NCBI RefSeq assembly: GCF_033568475.1
Contig: NC_133122.1
Location: forward strand, 143,909,402-143,973,401
Direction: 5' to 3'
DNA: 64,000 nt
Origin: Henckelia pumila
Taxonomy: Eukaryota; Streptophyta; Magnoliopsida; Lamiales; Gesneriaceae
Under the pieces are notes generated by a model. The model was not told the DNA's origin. It saw nothing but the letters and a program-made list of their open reading frames with translations, and did no database searches. This document shows positions 35,419-47,033 of the stretch, piece by piece. Made by a program: the position numbers and the translations under genes. Each line of letters begins with the position of its first letter. Within the stretch, counting starts at the first letter, position 1.

Positions 35419-36459
35419 TTATTGGGTTTCTCGGGTCATGTCAACTCTTGCTTCATAGATTGAAGCTTCGAATTGAGCTAACATGGCTTGTTCTTTCTTT
35501 TGGATTGTCTCCTTGTGTCCAGTGGTTAATAAAATTTTACTGGTTGCAAAATTTATTTTAACCTTTGAGTTTTCATCAATATTTCCTGTCTTTGAGATCA
35601 TATCAATCAATGTCTTTATTCTTATCTCAGGAAGTGTTGAGATATCCATTACTGGTTTCTCTTCATTTGATCCTTCGAATAAGAACTTGTCTTTTTGTTT
35701 TCGACATTGAATATATATCATTGGTTGATAGAATTTGTTATCATCCCAATCTGGAAGGGTTGAGTGAATACTCAATGTTAATACTGGATCGTCCTTAAAG
35801 ACTGCTTTCTTGAACTGGATGATACTATTTCTCAACTGATATGGAAATAGTTCTATTTCTTGATTGTTGGGATTGACTTCCAATCCACTTAATAATCCAT
35901 TTGAAAAGAATCTTGCGACTTCATGCGCTGGAGCACCTTGCAGTGTTCTTGCTCTTGATATGCTTTGTGTGTCACAAGTTTGTAGCCAAGATTCTGCAGA
36001 TGGTTTGGCTATTCTCAAATAGTTTAGTGTTTCAAAAAATTCAGTCTTGAGTTTTTCTGAAAAATTTGTTTTTTCAAAAATTGGTTTTTGTGGTCGCAAA
36101 TTGACCATCTTTCTTTCTTTCTTTTCAAGGGCACTTTTAAACGTCCTTTCTTCTTTTTTATTTTTCTCGGTGTTGGCTGTGTCCACCGGTTCTTTTTTCT
36201 TTTCTTTTTCTTTGTCAGTGTTGGCTGTGACCACTAACTGTTTCTCTTTTATCTCCATTATTTTGTCAAATGGAGTTGCCATTTTGATTGGTGTTCTTGG
36301 TGAGGATGATGATGATGAAGTTATCATCTTTTCTTCTGTCCTTTGAATTTTTCTACTCAAATTCCTTTCTTTTAGTTGAAGAATTTGAATTTCTTCCTGC
36401 AATTCAATCAATTGTTCTTTTAATTGACATAGTTGCTCCATCTTGATTATACTCTGCAC
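35419..36459 (-). CDS. Pararetroviral transactivator/viroplasmin-like protein, intact frame
   Basis: This is an uninterrupted 346-codon frame right after pol, the position of the caulimovirus translational transactivator (inclusion-body protein), which allows reinitiation on polycistronic viral RNA. It has an N-terminal coiled coil (EEIQILQLKERNL), a Ser run, a Lys/Glu-rich linker with an imperfect repeat (VVTANTDKEK / PVDTANTEKN) and a conserved-looking core around residues 145-270 (GAPAHEVARFFSNGLL). A second Met at codon 7 is an alternative start. It is the only large viral gene here without a stop or frameshift. Confidence 0.65.
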   Translation of the reverse strand: MQSIIKMEQLCQLKEQLIELQEEIQILQLKERNLSRKIQRTEEKMITSSSSSSPRTPIKMATPFDKIMEIKEKQLVVTANTDKEKEKKKEPVDTANTEKNKKEERTFKSALEKKERKMVNLRPQKPIFEKTNFSEKLKTEFFETLNYLRIAKPSAESWLQTCDTQSISRARTLQGAPAHEVARFFSNGLLSGLEVNPNNQEIELFPYQLRNSIIQFKKAVFKDDPVLTLSIHSTLPDWDDNKFYQPMIYIQCRKQKDKFLFEGSNEEKPVMDISTLPEIRIKTLIDMISKTGNIDENSKVKINFATSKILLTTGHKETIQKKEQAMLAQFEASIYEARVDMTRETQ

Positions 36460-36604
36460 AAAAAAACATATTTATATATATAATGGTTAGTGAAATAACT
36501 CTTTTCGTGAGTAATTCGGATAGTTTTATTATGCGTATCATTGCATTTATAAATTTTTTTGCAAGAATTGAATCAATCTTAAATTGATTATTTTACTCAA
36601 AGAG

Positions 36605-36783
36605 TAATTTATGTTTCTGAATATAAATCTCATTTCATTAATTTATATTCCCCATGCTTTCTGAGGCATGTTCGGATGACTGAAAGTCATAAAATAATTC
36701 ATGTTTCTGAATATAAATCTCATTTCATCAATTTATATTTCCCATGCTTTCTGAAGCATGTTCGGATGACTCACAGTCATTTT
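36605..36783. repeat. Tandem duplication of about 89 bp at the end of the viral pol region
   Basis: 36605-36694 and 36695-36783 share ATGTTTCTGAATATAAATCT, CCCATGCTTTCTGA and GCATGTTCGGATGACT with few differences. Confidence 0.8.
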
Positions 36784-38753
36784 TTGGATCACTTAGGATC
36801 TTCTTTGTTATTCCGTTACTACGGATAGTATAGTTTGGATGAAGTTCTCTGGTTAATGCATCGGGTAATGAATTATCCGTTCCTTTGACATGTTGGATCT
36901 CGAACTGATAATGGTTCAATTCCAATTGCCATCTAATTAGCCTTGCTGCATTTCTCCCTGCATTTCTTGATATTTTCCTTGTCTTGAAATATGTTAAATT
37001 AATATTATCTGTTCTTACTAAAAACGGTTTAGAAATAAAATAAATTTCATAAGTTCTAATTGTGAATATTAAAGCTAATAATTCTTTTTCATTCGAATGA
37101 TAATTTAATTGTGCATCTTGAAAAGTTTCTGATGTATAGTTGCATAATTCTTCATTATTTCTAGTAGCTGTTTTAGTAAGTTCTTCTAAATTTCTTTCTC
37201 CAGTATAAGCTTTTAAACATACTCCCCAGTATTCATCTGAAGCGTCTGTTTCAATTATTATTATATCTTTATTTGAAGGAAAATATAATTCAGGAAGATT
37301 ACTAATTATTTTCTTTTTAATAGTGTCTATGTAATTAGTATTTTTTTTCGACCATTTCCACTTATAGTCCTGTTTAAGTTTTACCTGAAGAGGTTTTCTG
37401 ATTTCTGCAAGTTTCTTAATGTAATTTTCAGAATAAGTTAATAATCCTAAAAATCTTCTTAATTGATCTTTATCCTTGATTTCACTAGGAAAATCATGAA
37501 TTTTCTTAAGTATATGCGGTTGTAAACAATGTTTTCCATCTTCTATTTGTAATAATTTATTTTTGTTTTGAATAATTGTGCTTTCTTTTCAGAAAATATA
37601 ATTCAATCTTTATGACAAATATCTAAAACTGTCATGAGATCTTTATAATGTTGATCTAGTGTTTTTGAATAAATTAATATGTCATCACAACAAAAATCTA
37701 TATATGATTTAAAGATTCATCCATATATCTTTGAAAGATATCTGGTGCTTGTTTAAGTCCGAAAGGTAATACAGTCCATTGATACTGTCCTTTTGGACAA
37801 CTGAATGTGTAAGTAATTGTGTTTGTGGTTCTAGTTGAATTTTCCAGAATCCTGATTTACAATCTAAACTGGAAAAATATTTCATTTCTCCTATATAAGA
37901 TAGTAAATCATTCTTATTTGGGATATAATATCCATCCATAATTGTTGCTTTATTCATCTTTCGATAATCAATTACCATTCTTTTCTTATCAGTATCTTTC
38001 TTACTGACATAAAAGGCTGGTGAAGAGTGTGGACTTTTACTAGGGTGATTATCTTAAGTTTTAATAATTTTTGAACTTCTTTTTCAAATATTTTTACATC
38101 ATCCATGTTACATCTTCTTGGTGCTTCACGGATTGTGATATTTGGGTATTTGAGTTTTATTGAAGCAATGAATTGTTTTCTTTTCTTAATTTTGTCCTGA
38201 GAATTTTCAGAACATATATCATGAAATTTCCTCATGATTTCTTTTTCAGGATTAATCGTTAAAATATTTTCTATTTTTAGTTCTATTGGATTTGTATTTC
38301 GTTTATGAAAATTCTTTGTAAATCCTTCATTTCCTACGCGAAATGCTGTTCGTATTTTGGGAATGTAAATCATTGATGATCCTTTGTTTAAAGTTATGTG
38401 ATCTTCAAATTGTGTAAAGGGAAGATATTCTCTTAAAAAGTTATTTCATATTATAATGTTCATTCCTGATTCTATTTGATATATGATGGGTATTACAAAT
38501 TTGTTTCTTCTATTTCTATTTTTAATTTTTCTGCTACTGTATTAAGCATGATTATTGATCCATCTCCTATTCGAATTTTTAATCCTTTATCATATTTCTT
38601 CCAATAATGATTTGAAAGTATATGCTTGCTTCCTAAACACATACTTGCTCCTGTATCAACATAAACATGTATATGATATGGTTTATGTTCTTTGATTTTA
38701 ATTTAAATTTTTATATATATACTATTTGGATTAGTTTTGTTTTTATTATCCAT
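36728..38753 (-). pseudogene. Pararetroviral polymerase (protease, reverse transcriptase, RNase H), fragmented
   Basis: Pieces appear in order on the minus strand. Aspartic protease motif VDTGAS lies near 38645-38665. RT segments lie at about 38373-37972 and 37978-37709 (MVIDYRKMNKAT, SSLDCKSGFWKIQL). The DD motif CCDDILIYS is near 37670-37700, RNase H DASDEYWGVCL is near 37205-37245, and the C-terminal RNase H segment ends at 36728. The frame opens with an ATG at 38753 but meets a stop at codon 17, and later pieces are in different frames, so several indels plus stops have accumulated. Confidence 0.85.
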
Positions 38754-39217
38754 TCTCTCATTTTTTTTAAGAGATAAGGGTAAAATTGGTATTTAGAAAC
38801 AAAAGTTTCTCTCTCCAGGGAGTTGAAAGTAAGTTTTATTTATGTAAAAATTTATAAATAAGTTATAAAGTGTTTTAGGGAGTGATTGACAATTAACCCA
38901 AAATACTTCGGGCGTAAACTATTTTAATGACCATACGTGTCCTGATAATAATTCATGACATGATTTATGATGATCATGTTTCTTGTGAATAGGTTCGATC
39001 CGATATATTTTTGTTGTGAAATATAATATTTTTAACATACAAATAATACTTTTTATCTTCTCGAATGTCTCACAAAATTTTCTTATAAAACAATTTCAAA
39101 TAATTTTTATTTATAGTAATAGATTATTATTTTTTGATACATTAATATTTTCAAAACTATCTTATCATATCATTATAAGAAAATTTTAAAACTTTTGTTT
39201 CACATGTCAATTTACAC

Positions 39218-39478
39218 TAGGGGTGCAAACAAGTCGAGTCGAACTCGAGTATCATACTACTTGAGCTCGAGCTCGACTCGTATTTTGTCTACCCAAGCTC
39301 GAAAAATAAACATATATATATATATAAATAAATAATTATATATATATATATATATATATATTATCGAGTAGTTCGCGGCTCGATTGAAGGATCGAGCTAC
39401 TCGAGCTCGGTCATACCGAACTCGAATCGAACTTTTGACCAAACTATTCACGAGTAGTTTGATTCTCTTACACCCCTA
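39218..39478. mobile_element. hAT-type MITE with 8-bp target duplication
   Basis: It begins TAGGGGTGCAAAC and ends TTACACCCCTA. The flanks ATTTACAC (39210-39217) and ATTGACAC (39479-39486) match at 7 of 8 positions. The 261-bp interior has GAGCTCGA/TCGAGCTC motifs on both strands and a central TA tract. Confidence 0.85.
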
Positions 39479-39486
39479 ATTGACAC

Positions 39487-40294
39487 GATAACCAAAAATA
39501 AACAATTCAAAGTTCGAACTCCAAAACCAAAAGGAAGCGCTGCTACTTGCAAAAAAACACCTTATTCTAATTGTAGGGCTAACATGTGGCAGAGATTTTA
39601 TTTACGGTTTATCTGATTAGCGTAGTTTGCAAGCAATTGCGTTAATTCGGAAGTTTATCCAGTAGGCACCGAAAGATTATCACGTCGTAAAACAAACACG
39701 TGTGACTAATTGTATCTATTATCATATGAAATACTTTTTAAAAAGTATATAAATCTCCTATATAAAATTTAAATTTTTTTTTAAAAATCAAACATATTTG
39801 TTAGTATTTGTAAATGATTTAAAAAATGATTAAGATATTTAGACAACTGAGATCCGAGTTTTGTAAAGATTATTAATTTTACACACGATTTATTATTATT
39901 ATTGGGTTTTCGATAATGACACCAAATGTTTTTGGGAAATTAAAAAAAAAAGAAAAAGAAAAAGAAATAGACCTCCTTCCAAGTTCCATCCATGATCCAT
40001 GTGTTGGGTAAAAAAAAAGTCTGCAGATACAAAATACAATGACGTCATCAGTGCAACCAATTTTTTTATTTTCTTCCTCTTCTGACCTCATCAAATTTCC
40101 CATCAACCATTGCGTGTGCGCGCGCGCACATATATATATATATATATATACATATACACAGACAAACAGGATTACGTATGATTTACTGTATGTGTAATTG
40201 CTCATGTGAATTTATCAAGTCGGTGTGATCCAGGGCTTCGATTTTGTGAAGATTTGAGGGCTGATTCGTTGTGTACTCAGTGCGATTCGCCTTG
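39487..40294 (+). promoter_or_regulatory. Presumed NPR1 upstream region
   Basis: This is an AT-rich non-coding stretch between the hAT MITE and the NPR1 start. A (CG)n(CA)(TA)n microsatellite lies at about 40110-40155. No W-box cluster or other definite element was identified by eye. Confidence 0.3.
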
Positions 40295-43200
40295 ATGCGC
40301 GGTCGAGTTGCGTTTTCGGATTCCAATGACGTCAGCGGTGGGAGCTGCAGCACCTGCTGCGCAGCCACATCGCTCTCCCCGTCGCCTGATCTGCCTCCGG
40401 ATGTTTTCGCGCTCAAGCGCCTTTCCGACACGCTAGAATCGATCTGCTTCCACACGTCATCGCTGCCGGACTTTGACTTTTTTGCGGACGCGAGGTTAAT
40501 AGCTGCCTCTGGCAGGGAAATCCCAGTCCATCGGTGTATATTGGCTGCTAGGAGTTTGTTTTTCAAGAATTTGTTTGTGGATAGGGAGAGGAATGCCAAA
40601 TTGGACCTCAAGGAGCTGATGAAGGAATACGACGTGGGGTACGATGCGTTAGTGACTGTGCTCGCCTATGTTTACAGTGGGAAAGTTAGGACTCCGCCCA
40701 GGGATGTGTGCGTGTGTGCGGATGATGAGTGCTCCCATTTGGCTTGCATGCCTGCAGTGGCGTACCTGGTGGATGTTTTGTATGCATCCTTCATTTTTCA
40801 TATTAAAGAGTTGGTTGACAGGTTCCAGGTATTGATACGGTTTCCTATAGTTACTCCTTTTTCTTGAATTGTCACTCTATTCATGTTTATAATGTATGTG
40901 ATCAACCTATTTGGTTTCAAGTCTAAGGTTGATGTTGTCATTGCATTGGATTTATATTCCAAGCTTCGTGCAATATTTTGGCAGTGCTAAATGATGAAAA
41001 GTATGGTTGTTTTGTAGCAACATGCACAAATTTTATTTAGTACTTGTGTTTTTGTCCTTTGGACATTTGAGGTCGCATGTGGTTACTCTTGTGAACTTTG
41101 AGCACAGATTGCCCGGAACCATTGATTTCTGACTTGCAATGTGACTAGAGCAGGCCTTGAACATTTCAAAGTGGTGAAACAATCATGAAAGAAAAGAAAG
41201 TAAAGAAAAACTAATACATGCCAGAAAAGGATATGTTATGATGGTTTAAATTAAAATTCGTTTTAGAAGGTTCTCTGTCTTAATGCCAATAGTTGCAGGA
41301 AGTGAAGAAATAACATTCTAGCTTTTGAATGACATCTTAAGTTGAAGCTCCATATCATTGCCCTTTTAGGAGTGCTCTCGTACTTTGAATTCCCTTATCA
41401 TCATCCCTGCTGTAACACTTTGATATTGCACTGTTCGTTTAGTTGGATACCTGGGTGTTGTGCATTGTTCATAAGTTCATTGTTGTCGAAACATGTGTAT
41501 CCTTTCAGGGGCACCTGATGGACATTCTTGACAAGGCTGAAGCAGATGATGTATTGATGGTTATATCCGTTGCAAGCTTGTGTGGCACAGCTTGTGAGAG
41601 TTTGCTTGTAAGGTCCATTGAGATTATTGTCAAGTCTGATGTTGATGTCATTACTCTTGATAGAGCATTGCCTCCTCACCTTGTTAAAAAAATTAATGAC
41701 TCACGCATGGAGCTTGGCGTACATTCACCCAAGAACAACAGTTTCCCTGATAAACATATTAAAAGAATACACAGAGCATTGGAGTCCGATGATGTTGAGT
41801 TAGTTAGAATGCTACTTAAGGAAGGGCATACCAATTTAGATGATGCGTGTGCTCTCCATTTTGCTGTTGCTTATTGTGATGCTAAAACCACCACAGAACT
41901 TCTTGACTTGGCAATCGCTGACATAAACCACAGGAATCCGAGGGGATACACTGTGCTTCATGTTGCTGCAATCAGAAAAGAGCCAAACATCATTGTGTCC
42001 CTGTTAACCAAGGGAGCTAGGCCATCTGATCTTACTTTAGATGGCAGGAAAGCCCTTCAGATCTCAAAAAGACTTACGCGGGCTGTTGATTATAATAAAA
42101 GTACCGAGGAAGGGAAAGCCACTCCAAAGGATCGGTTATGCATAGAGATTTTGGAACAAGCAGAGAGAAGAGATCCCCTACTAGGAGAAGCCGCAATGTC
42201 TCTAGCTATGGCCGGTGATGATTTGCGCAAGAAGTTACTATATCTTGAGAATAGAGGTAAATTTTTCCAGCACTTTTCATTATGTTCAGTCTTAAGAGTT
42301 GTTGCATGATTTCGAAGCTCATCTATTAACTTCTCTTTCTGATCATTATGAAAATTCGTTCTGTAGTTTTTGTTGCTTTAGAATCACTTTCACATTCAGC
42401 CAGTCTCTTAGGCTAAATGGTTCAGCCTCAGAGTTTAACTGGTTCAACAAGGAAAATTATTGATTTCCCCACAGGTTTCAGTTGAAAAATTATAGGAAGT
42501 TGCAGCATATGAAACTGGTCTGAAGACGAAGTAATTCATTTGAAGTATGATGTGTTGGTTCTAAAAAATCTGCAAATGGAATATTATCTTTTTTCTTGGT
42601 TTTCTTTTCTTTTTCCTCACAAATGATATTGTTTTCTGCATAAGGCAGAGACGCTGCTTGAAGCGTGCCATTCGTTCATTCTCCTTTAAAGTAGTTTCCA
42701 TAAGCAGAACTTCTTGAACTGCAGCATAATTTTCATTTTCTAAAGCGTATCATGACATTCATGAAATGCTTAGAAGGAAAATTTGGAGCATATTTTATCT
42801 AATATTTACCTGTCTTGTCTTTTTACAACCAATCAGTATTTACACCTAGAATGCCTTGAGATTGGCTGATCTGTTTCCAAATTCGTCAAATAATGAGGAT
42901 GCTTCGGTAGAATCTTCAGTGCTTTCTTCATTTGTTGAACTGTAGACAATATATTTATAGTTATCCATGTGGGGACTTGTAAAGGTTTAAAACAATTGTC
43001 TACAACATCGTTGTTGAATTTTACTTGACTTTTGACCTTTCAGTTGCGATGGCCAAACTTCTATTTCCCAGGGAAGCTAAAGTTGCCATGGATATTGCTC
43101 AAGTAGATGGAACTGATGACTTCCATTTAACTGGAATGAACAAGAATATGACTGTTGCCCAGAGAACGGGTGTTGACTTGAATGAGTCACCTTTCAAGCT

Positions 43201-44110
43201 CAAAGAGGAGCATTTGAATAGGTTGAGAGCCCTCTCGAAAACTGGTACAGAAGTTTTTGTGTTTACTTGCCTTTGTCACTTTTTCTTGTTTCACTGGGTG
43301 TAAGCGTGTTAAAAAGTTTTCCTAGTAGTAAGAATGTTCCTGCAAAAGTTAATTTAATTGAAAAGCGTTTGGTCATATCCTCATTTACCATAACAAATAT
43401 TATCCAATTATAACATGCAAGTGCATCAGTATAATTGACTGAATTCAGCACATAGTCAGATATTAGAGAACAGGGACTTGCTGAAATTAAGTTTTCTAGA
43501 GACACGGCATTTGCATGCGATCAAGTGTTCGTCTTATTATCCACTCTCTACCCGCATGTCGACTCTGATAAAATTATTTGATGCCAAATTTTCGAATGTA
43601 ACAACTGCCAGTGCACAAACTCTTCACCTTCCCCTCTGTGTTCCTAGAGAATTAAGGCATCATTTCAGCTTCCATTTTGATTACTTAGATCCTAAAATTC
43701 TTAGGCTCGCCTAAAATTATCATTAAAAGTTCTTATCCGGGTCTACTGTGACATGATAGTGGAATTGTGTTACATTAACAAGTCCTGCTTTTAATTTTTA
43801 CTTTGTCTATCAACTTATTTTTATTGTGACAACAGTGGAACTAGGGAAGCGCTTTTTCCCTCGTTGTTCTGCTATACTAAACACGATTATGGACGGGGAA
43901 GATTATCCGGAGATAGCTCGACTGCAGATTGATTCTCCCGAAGAGTGCCCTTCCAAAAAGCAAAGGCGGATGGAAATTGAGGAAGATTTTAGCAAGGCAT
44001 TTACAGAAGATAAAGAAGAATTTGACCGTACGATGAACTTTTCATCATCTTCGTCATCGTCGTCTATTGGACTGACAAAACCGAACGGTAAGCTTACATT
44101 TAGAATGTAA
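40295..44110 (+). CDS. NPR1: NPR1-type salicylic-acid receptor / defence co-activator
   Basis: NPR1 proteins perceive salicylic acid and work with TGA transcription factors in systemic acquired resistance. Exons 40295-40828, 41509-42256, 43044-43244 and 43836-44110 join in frame to about 585 aa, the family's usual size. In order: an N-terminal BTB/POZ domain (PDFDFFADARLI through exon 1), the NPR zinc finger (CADDECSHLAC), ankyrin repeats (about 250-370; CALHFAVAYCDAK, RGYTVLHVAAIRKEP), and the C-terminal SA-binding region with YLENRV spliced across exons 2/3. Its Arg (about 427) corresponds to the SA-contact Arg432 of Arabidopsis NPR1 as I recall it. A basic KKQRR signal and a Ser-rich tail follow. 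The start is chosen because AFSDSNDVSG follows it, as in asterid NPR1 proteins. The tail looks like the NPR1 clade rather than NPR3/4, but that is a judgement by eye. Confidence 0.93.
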
Positions 44111-46743
44111 ATTTTAGGAAAATGCTTGGGAGAATTGTATTTTACAAGATTTGTATACATCAGTTTTCCAACTCTTTTTTACAGGTGTACCATAGTTTTG
44201 TAACTTGGTTAATTTACATGAATACAAATGACTATAGTTATTGTGTTGTAAATTGTAATGAATGTTGGAAAATAAAGAAGCCATGGGTTCTGGTTTATAT
44301 GACATTTGTTTGGATTCTTTTAATGACATGGAATTCGCCGCTGTTATCTTCGGTTTGTACGTGGTAAACTTTTGAGTTGCTGGAATAGCTTGCAAATCAC
44401 GTAAATCAGACAAATCACAAAAGAGAAACCCTACACGATAGACGAGCCCGATGATTATTTGAAATAATTTTGGATGAATGGATGCCTGTATATAATGAAT
44501 TTGTTAAAGCTAAAAGAGTTTTGCTCTACACATTAACTTGCTCATGACCTAATTTTACATTGGACAAGTTTTGTGTAAGACGATTTAAAAATCGTGAAAA
44601 GCAATAATTTTTGGTAGTACAAAAGATCTTGATCGATTTTATTGTTTTAAAGTTTTATAAGATTCTATTGAATTTATTTCTATATTTTGTGGACATAATT
44701 AATATGAGGCTGGCAACAATTATTTAGCTATATATGTTGGATTTAAATGATGAGATTATTAAATGATTAGTAAATAAGTGATAAAAAAAATTATAAATAA
44801 AGATGTGTAATGCGTGATTTTAAAATTTGTTGTATTTGATTATATTTTTATGAATAGCATAATGTAATGACAGTTTGATATTATTCTCTAAATTCCCCTG
44901 GAAATTGTTAGAAATGTGTGTGTTTTTTTGTTTTTGTTTTTTGTTTTTGGGGGAAGGCAAAAACATTTTGAGAATAAATGCGTGTATTTTAAATATGGAT
45001 TCTTAGTACTCCAGGTGGTCAATAGGTGAAAGTGAAACCGTGAAACCATCCCTTTATCCCACCCACGTAATCCCCAACGCCACATACAACCGATCATTAT
45101 TTATTAATATTAGTAATTAACATACGCGAATTCGCGTTCTTATATTTTTAAATTAAAAAATAAATTTCTATTAATTTGAAGAATGTATTATTTTAAGAGG
45201 TTCATGCATTATTATATTGTGTAGATAATTATTTATCTGTATTTAAATTTAAATTTTTTTACTCATTATTTTCGTACAGAGAGAAACATTGGCTTAATCT
45301 AAATACCCGATGGAACCAAATTAAATCATGAATTCGTTTCGGTTTAAACTTACCCAATCAGTCGACCGGGGATTTTTTTTTTTTTTTTTTTAAAATATCG
45401 GTCAATTCCCTTGGGTGGATCCAGTTTTGTTTTGAAATTAAAAAATTGGGCTGACCAGGGCTTGACTTTGACAAGCAATTAATATTGTTTTGGTGTTGGG
45501 CTTTAAACGTATTCTATTCGTAAACCAACAAGAAAGCCCTAGCCCAACTTCATCATCATCTTTACGTCACTCTGCGTCCACGGCACCGTATCACTGTGAA
45601 TGATTTCTCTTCATCACCCAACTTCTTCATCTTCGGTAAATCTTTTTTGTACCGCTCGATTTATTGGAGATTGTATTTAGTTTTCTGCGAGTATATTCTC
45701 GATTTAGGTTGCTTCTCGAGTTAATCTTGGGAGAGAAAAATCAGAAATCGTGCGGTTGAATATTAATGCCTAATTTTTTTTGATTTTAAAAAAACTTCAC
45801 CTACCGAAATAACTGGTTTTTAATTGGTTGGGCGAAACAAAATTTTGGTTTGCGGTTCTGCTAATTTCGGTTTGGTTTGTTCGGTTCGGTTCTGACGGAT
45901 TGGGCACCCCTGTGCAGAACGCATCGTCTTTCACATGTTTTGTCTCCAAAGCCACAAGCTGCAGGTTTCTTTCCGCAACATTTCATGATTTGAGCAGTGT
46001 CTTTTTCCCCTCGTTTTTTTCTGATTTCATATAGAGTATACATGTGTGCATTATAATCATGTTACTGAAATTTTTTAAGCGTTTGGTCCTTGTCTTTTGG
46101 GAAAATTTTGTCCAGATTCGCTACCAGAACTAAGAATTAGGGGCGGCCGGTTTTGGAGAAGCCCCGTTGGATATTTTATATGTGGCTTTTTTGGATGAAT
46201 ATTTTGTTGATTAGTTTTTAAAAATTATTTGGTCTGCTGACTATCCTGGAAAAATCGAGGAAAAACAACTTCATAATCAGCGTCTTTATGCTTTTATTGT
46301 TCATTTTTGGGTAGGAATTTGGTGTGTAGTTTATGAAAAGGTGCTTGGGCAGGAATTTAGGAGGGTAAAAGGTACTGAGTTTCTGTGAGACTATGTCATT
46401 TCCTGCATTGCCGATAACTCATTTGTTTGGTCGTTAATGTTCCATTGCTTGATACTTATTTTTTTGAGAAAGCTTGGTTCTCATGGAAAGATAGGAAGTT
46501 GATTCTTGATATTGGATGGCATGCAATTATAATTTGGAAGATCTCTAGTCATCCATTAGTTTATGGAATTCAGGCGGAAAAGGAAGGCTTTATTATTTTA
46601 ATCTTGATCATAGCATTTTATATTGATGACGGCATGCAATCCACGTTTCTGATTTCGAGGTTTGGTGACCTGATGATTGTGTTTGGCTTTTTGTGTTGTA
46701 ACTTATAATATTAGTTTCCATTCTTTAGAGCTGCAATGGATAT
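44111..46743. other. Intergenic region between NPR1 and the nested retrotransposons
   Basis: The left part (44111-45540) is AT-rich and shows nothing coding. From about 45540 composition rises and the DNA looks like a transcribed leader: CT-rich and Cys/Ser-codon-like, with possible splice sites. A hAT-MITE end lies at about 45835-45911. No protein is convincing; the 93-codon frame at 46427 is unsupported. Element A inserted at its right edge. Confidence 0.4.
45835..45911. mobile_element. Terminal remnant of a hAT MITE
   Basis: GGTTTGTTCGGTTCGGTTCT, followed by GACGGATTGGGCACCCCTG, resembles the reversed right end of the 15658-16187 element (CCGACGGATGAACACCC) and its CGGTTCGG interior. Only one end is recognisable. 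Confidence 0.45.
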
Positions 46744-47033
46744 TGTTGTGATCAAATAAATGAATACCTTCAATACAAGATTATCCCAGAGATTCACTCT
46801 GTGCACACTCCCTAGCTCACGCTAGTCTCACTCAGAAACAGACATAACTGAATGCCCCCCCCCATCACCTTTCTCACGCCTTCTTATTCTTACGTGTGTA
46901 CACATTTTTGATTATGGGCTTTCCTTTGCTAGTTGGGCCCATAACTGCCTCTGCACTTGTAACTCCTTTGCTACTTGGGCCCATCACTGCCTCTGCACCT
47001 GTAACTGGGCTTTCTTTACTTTGGTCCATAACA
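46744..47033 (-). repeat. Left (3') LTR of element A
   Basis: This 290-bp LTR reads TGTTGTGATC...CCATAACA on the plus strand. It is preceded by target repeat GATAT. Confidence 0.92.

Larger units (their letters stand above)
31285..38760 (-). mobile_element. Endogenous pararetrovirus (Caulimoviridae), near full length, decayed
   Basis: On the minus strand the order is pol, transactivator, intergenic promoter region, tRNA-Met primer site, small ORFs, movement protein, coiled-coil ORF, coat protein. This is the circular caulimovirid map opened between coat protein and pol. The span of about 7.5 kb equals a complete genome of that family. A separate transactivator gene points to the caulimovirus/solendovirus/cavemovirus side of the family rather than badnaviruses. 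Most genes carry stops or frameshifts, so this copy is a fossil as it stands. Confidence 0.88.
31204..38899 (-). mobile_element. Mutator-like inverted-repeat unit enclosing an endogenous pararetrovirus
   Basis: The left end GGGCAACTTGTAGATAACTC and the reversed right end GGGTTAATTGTCAATCACTC continue into a shared CCTAAA; I count 19 matches in the first 26 bases. Further in, both arms have a second CTCCCT and a CCCTT(A/G)TC block. Outside is a perfect 9-bp direct repeat AAAATACTT (31195-31203 and 38900-38908), the target length typical of Mutator-like elements. The arms are about 85 bp (left) and about 140 bp (right), and everything between them is viral. No transposase was found. It is either a transposon that carries the virus or a small element into which the virus integrated. 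Confidence 0.7.

Noticed and set aside
46427-46708. 93-codon frame before element A
   Set aside because: No domain, no homology recognised, and no splice or start context to support it.
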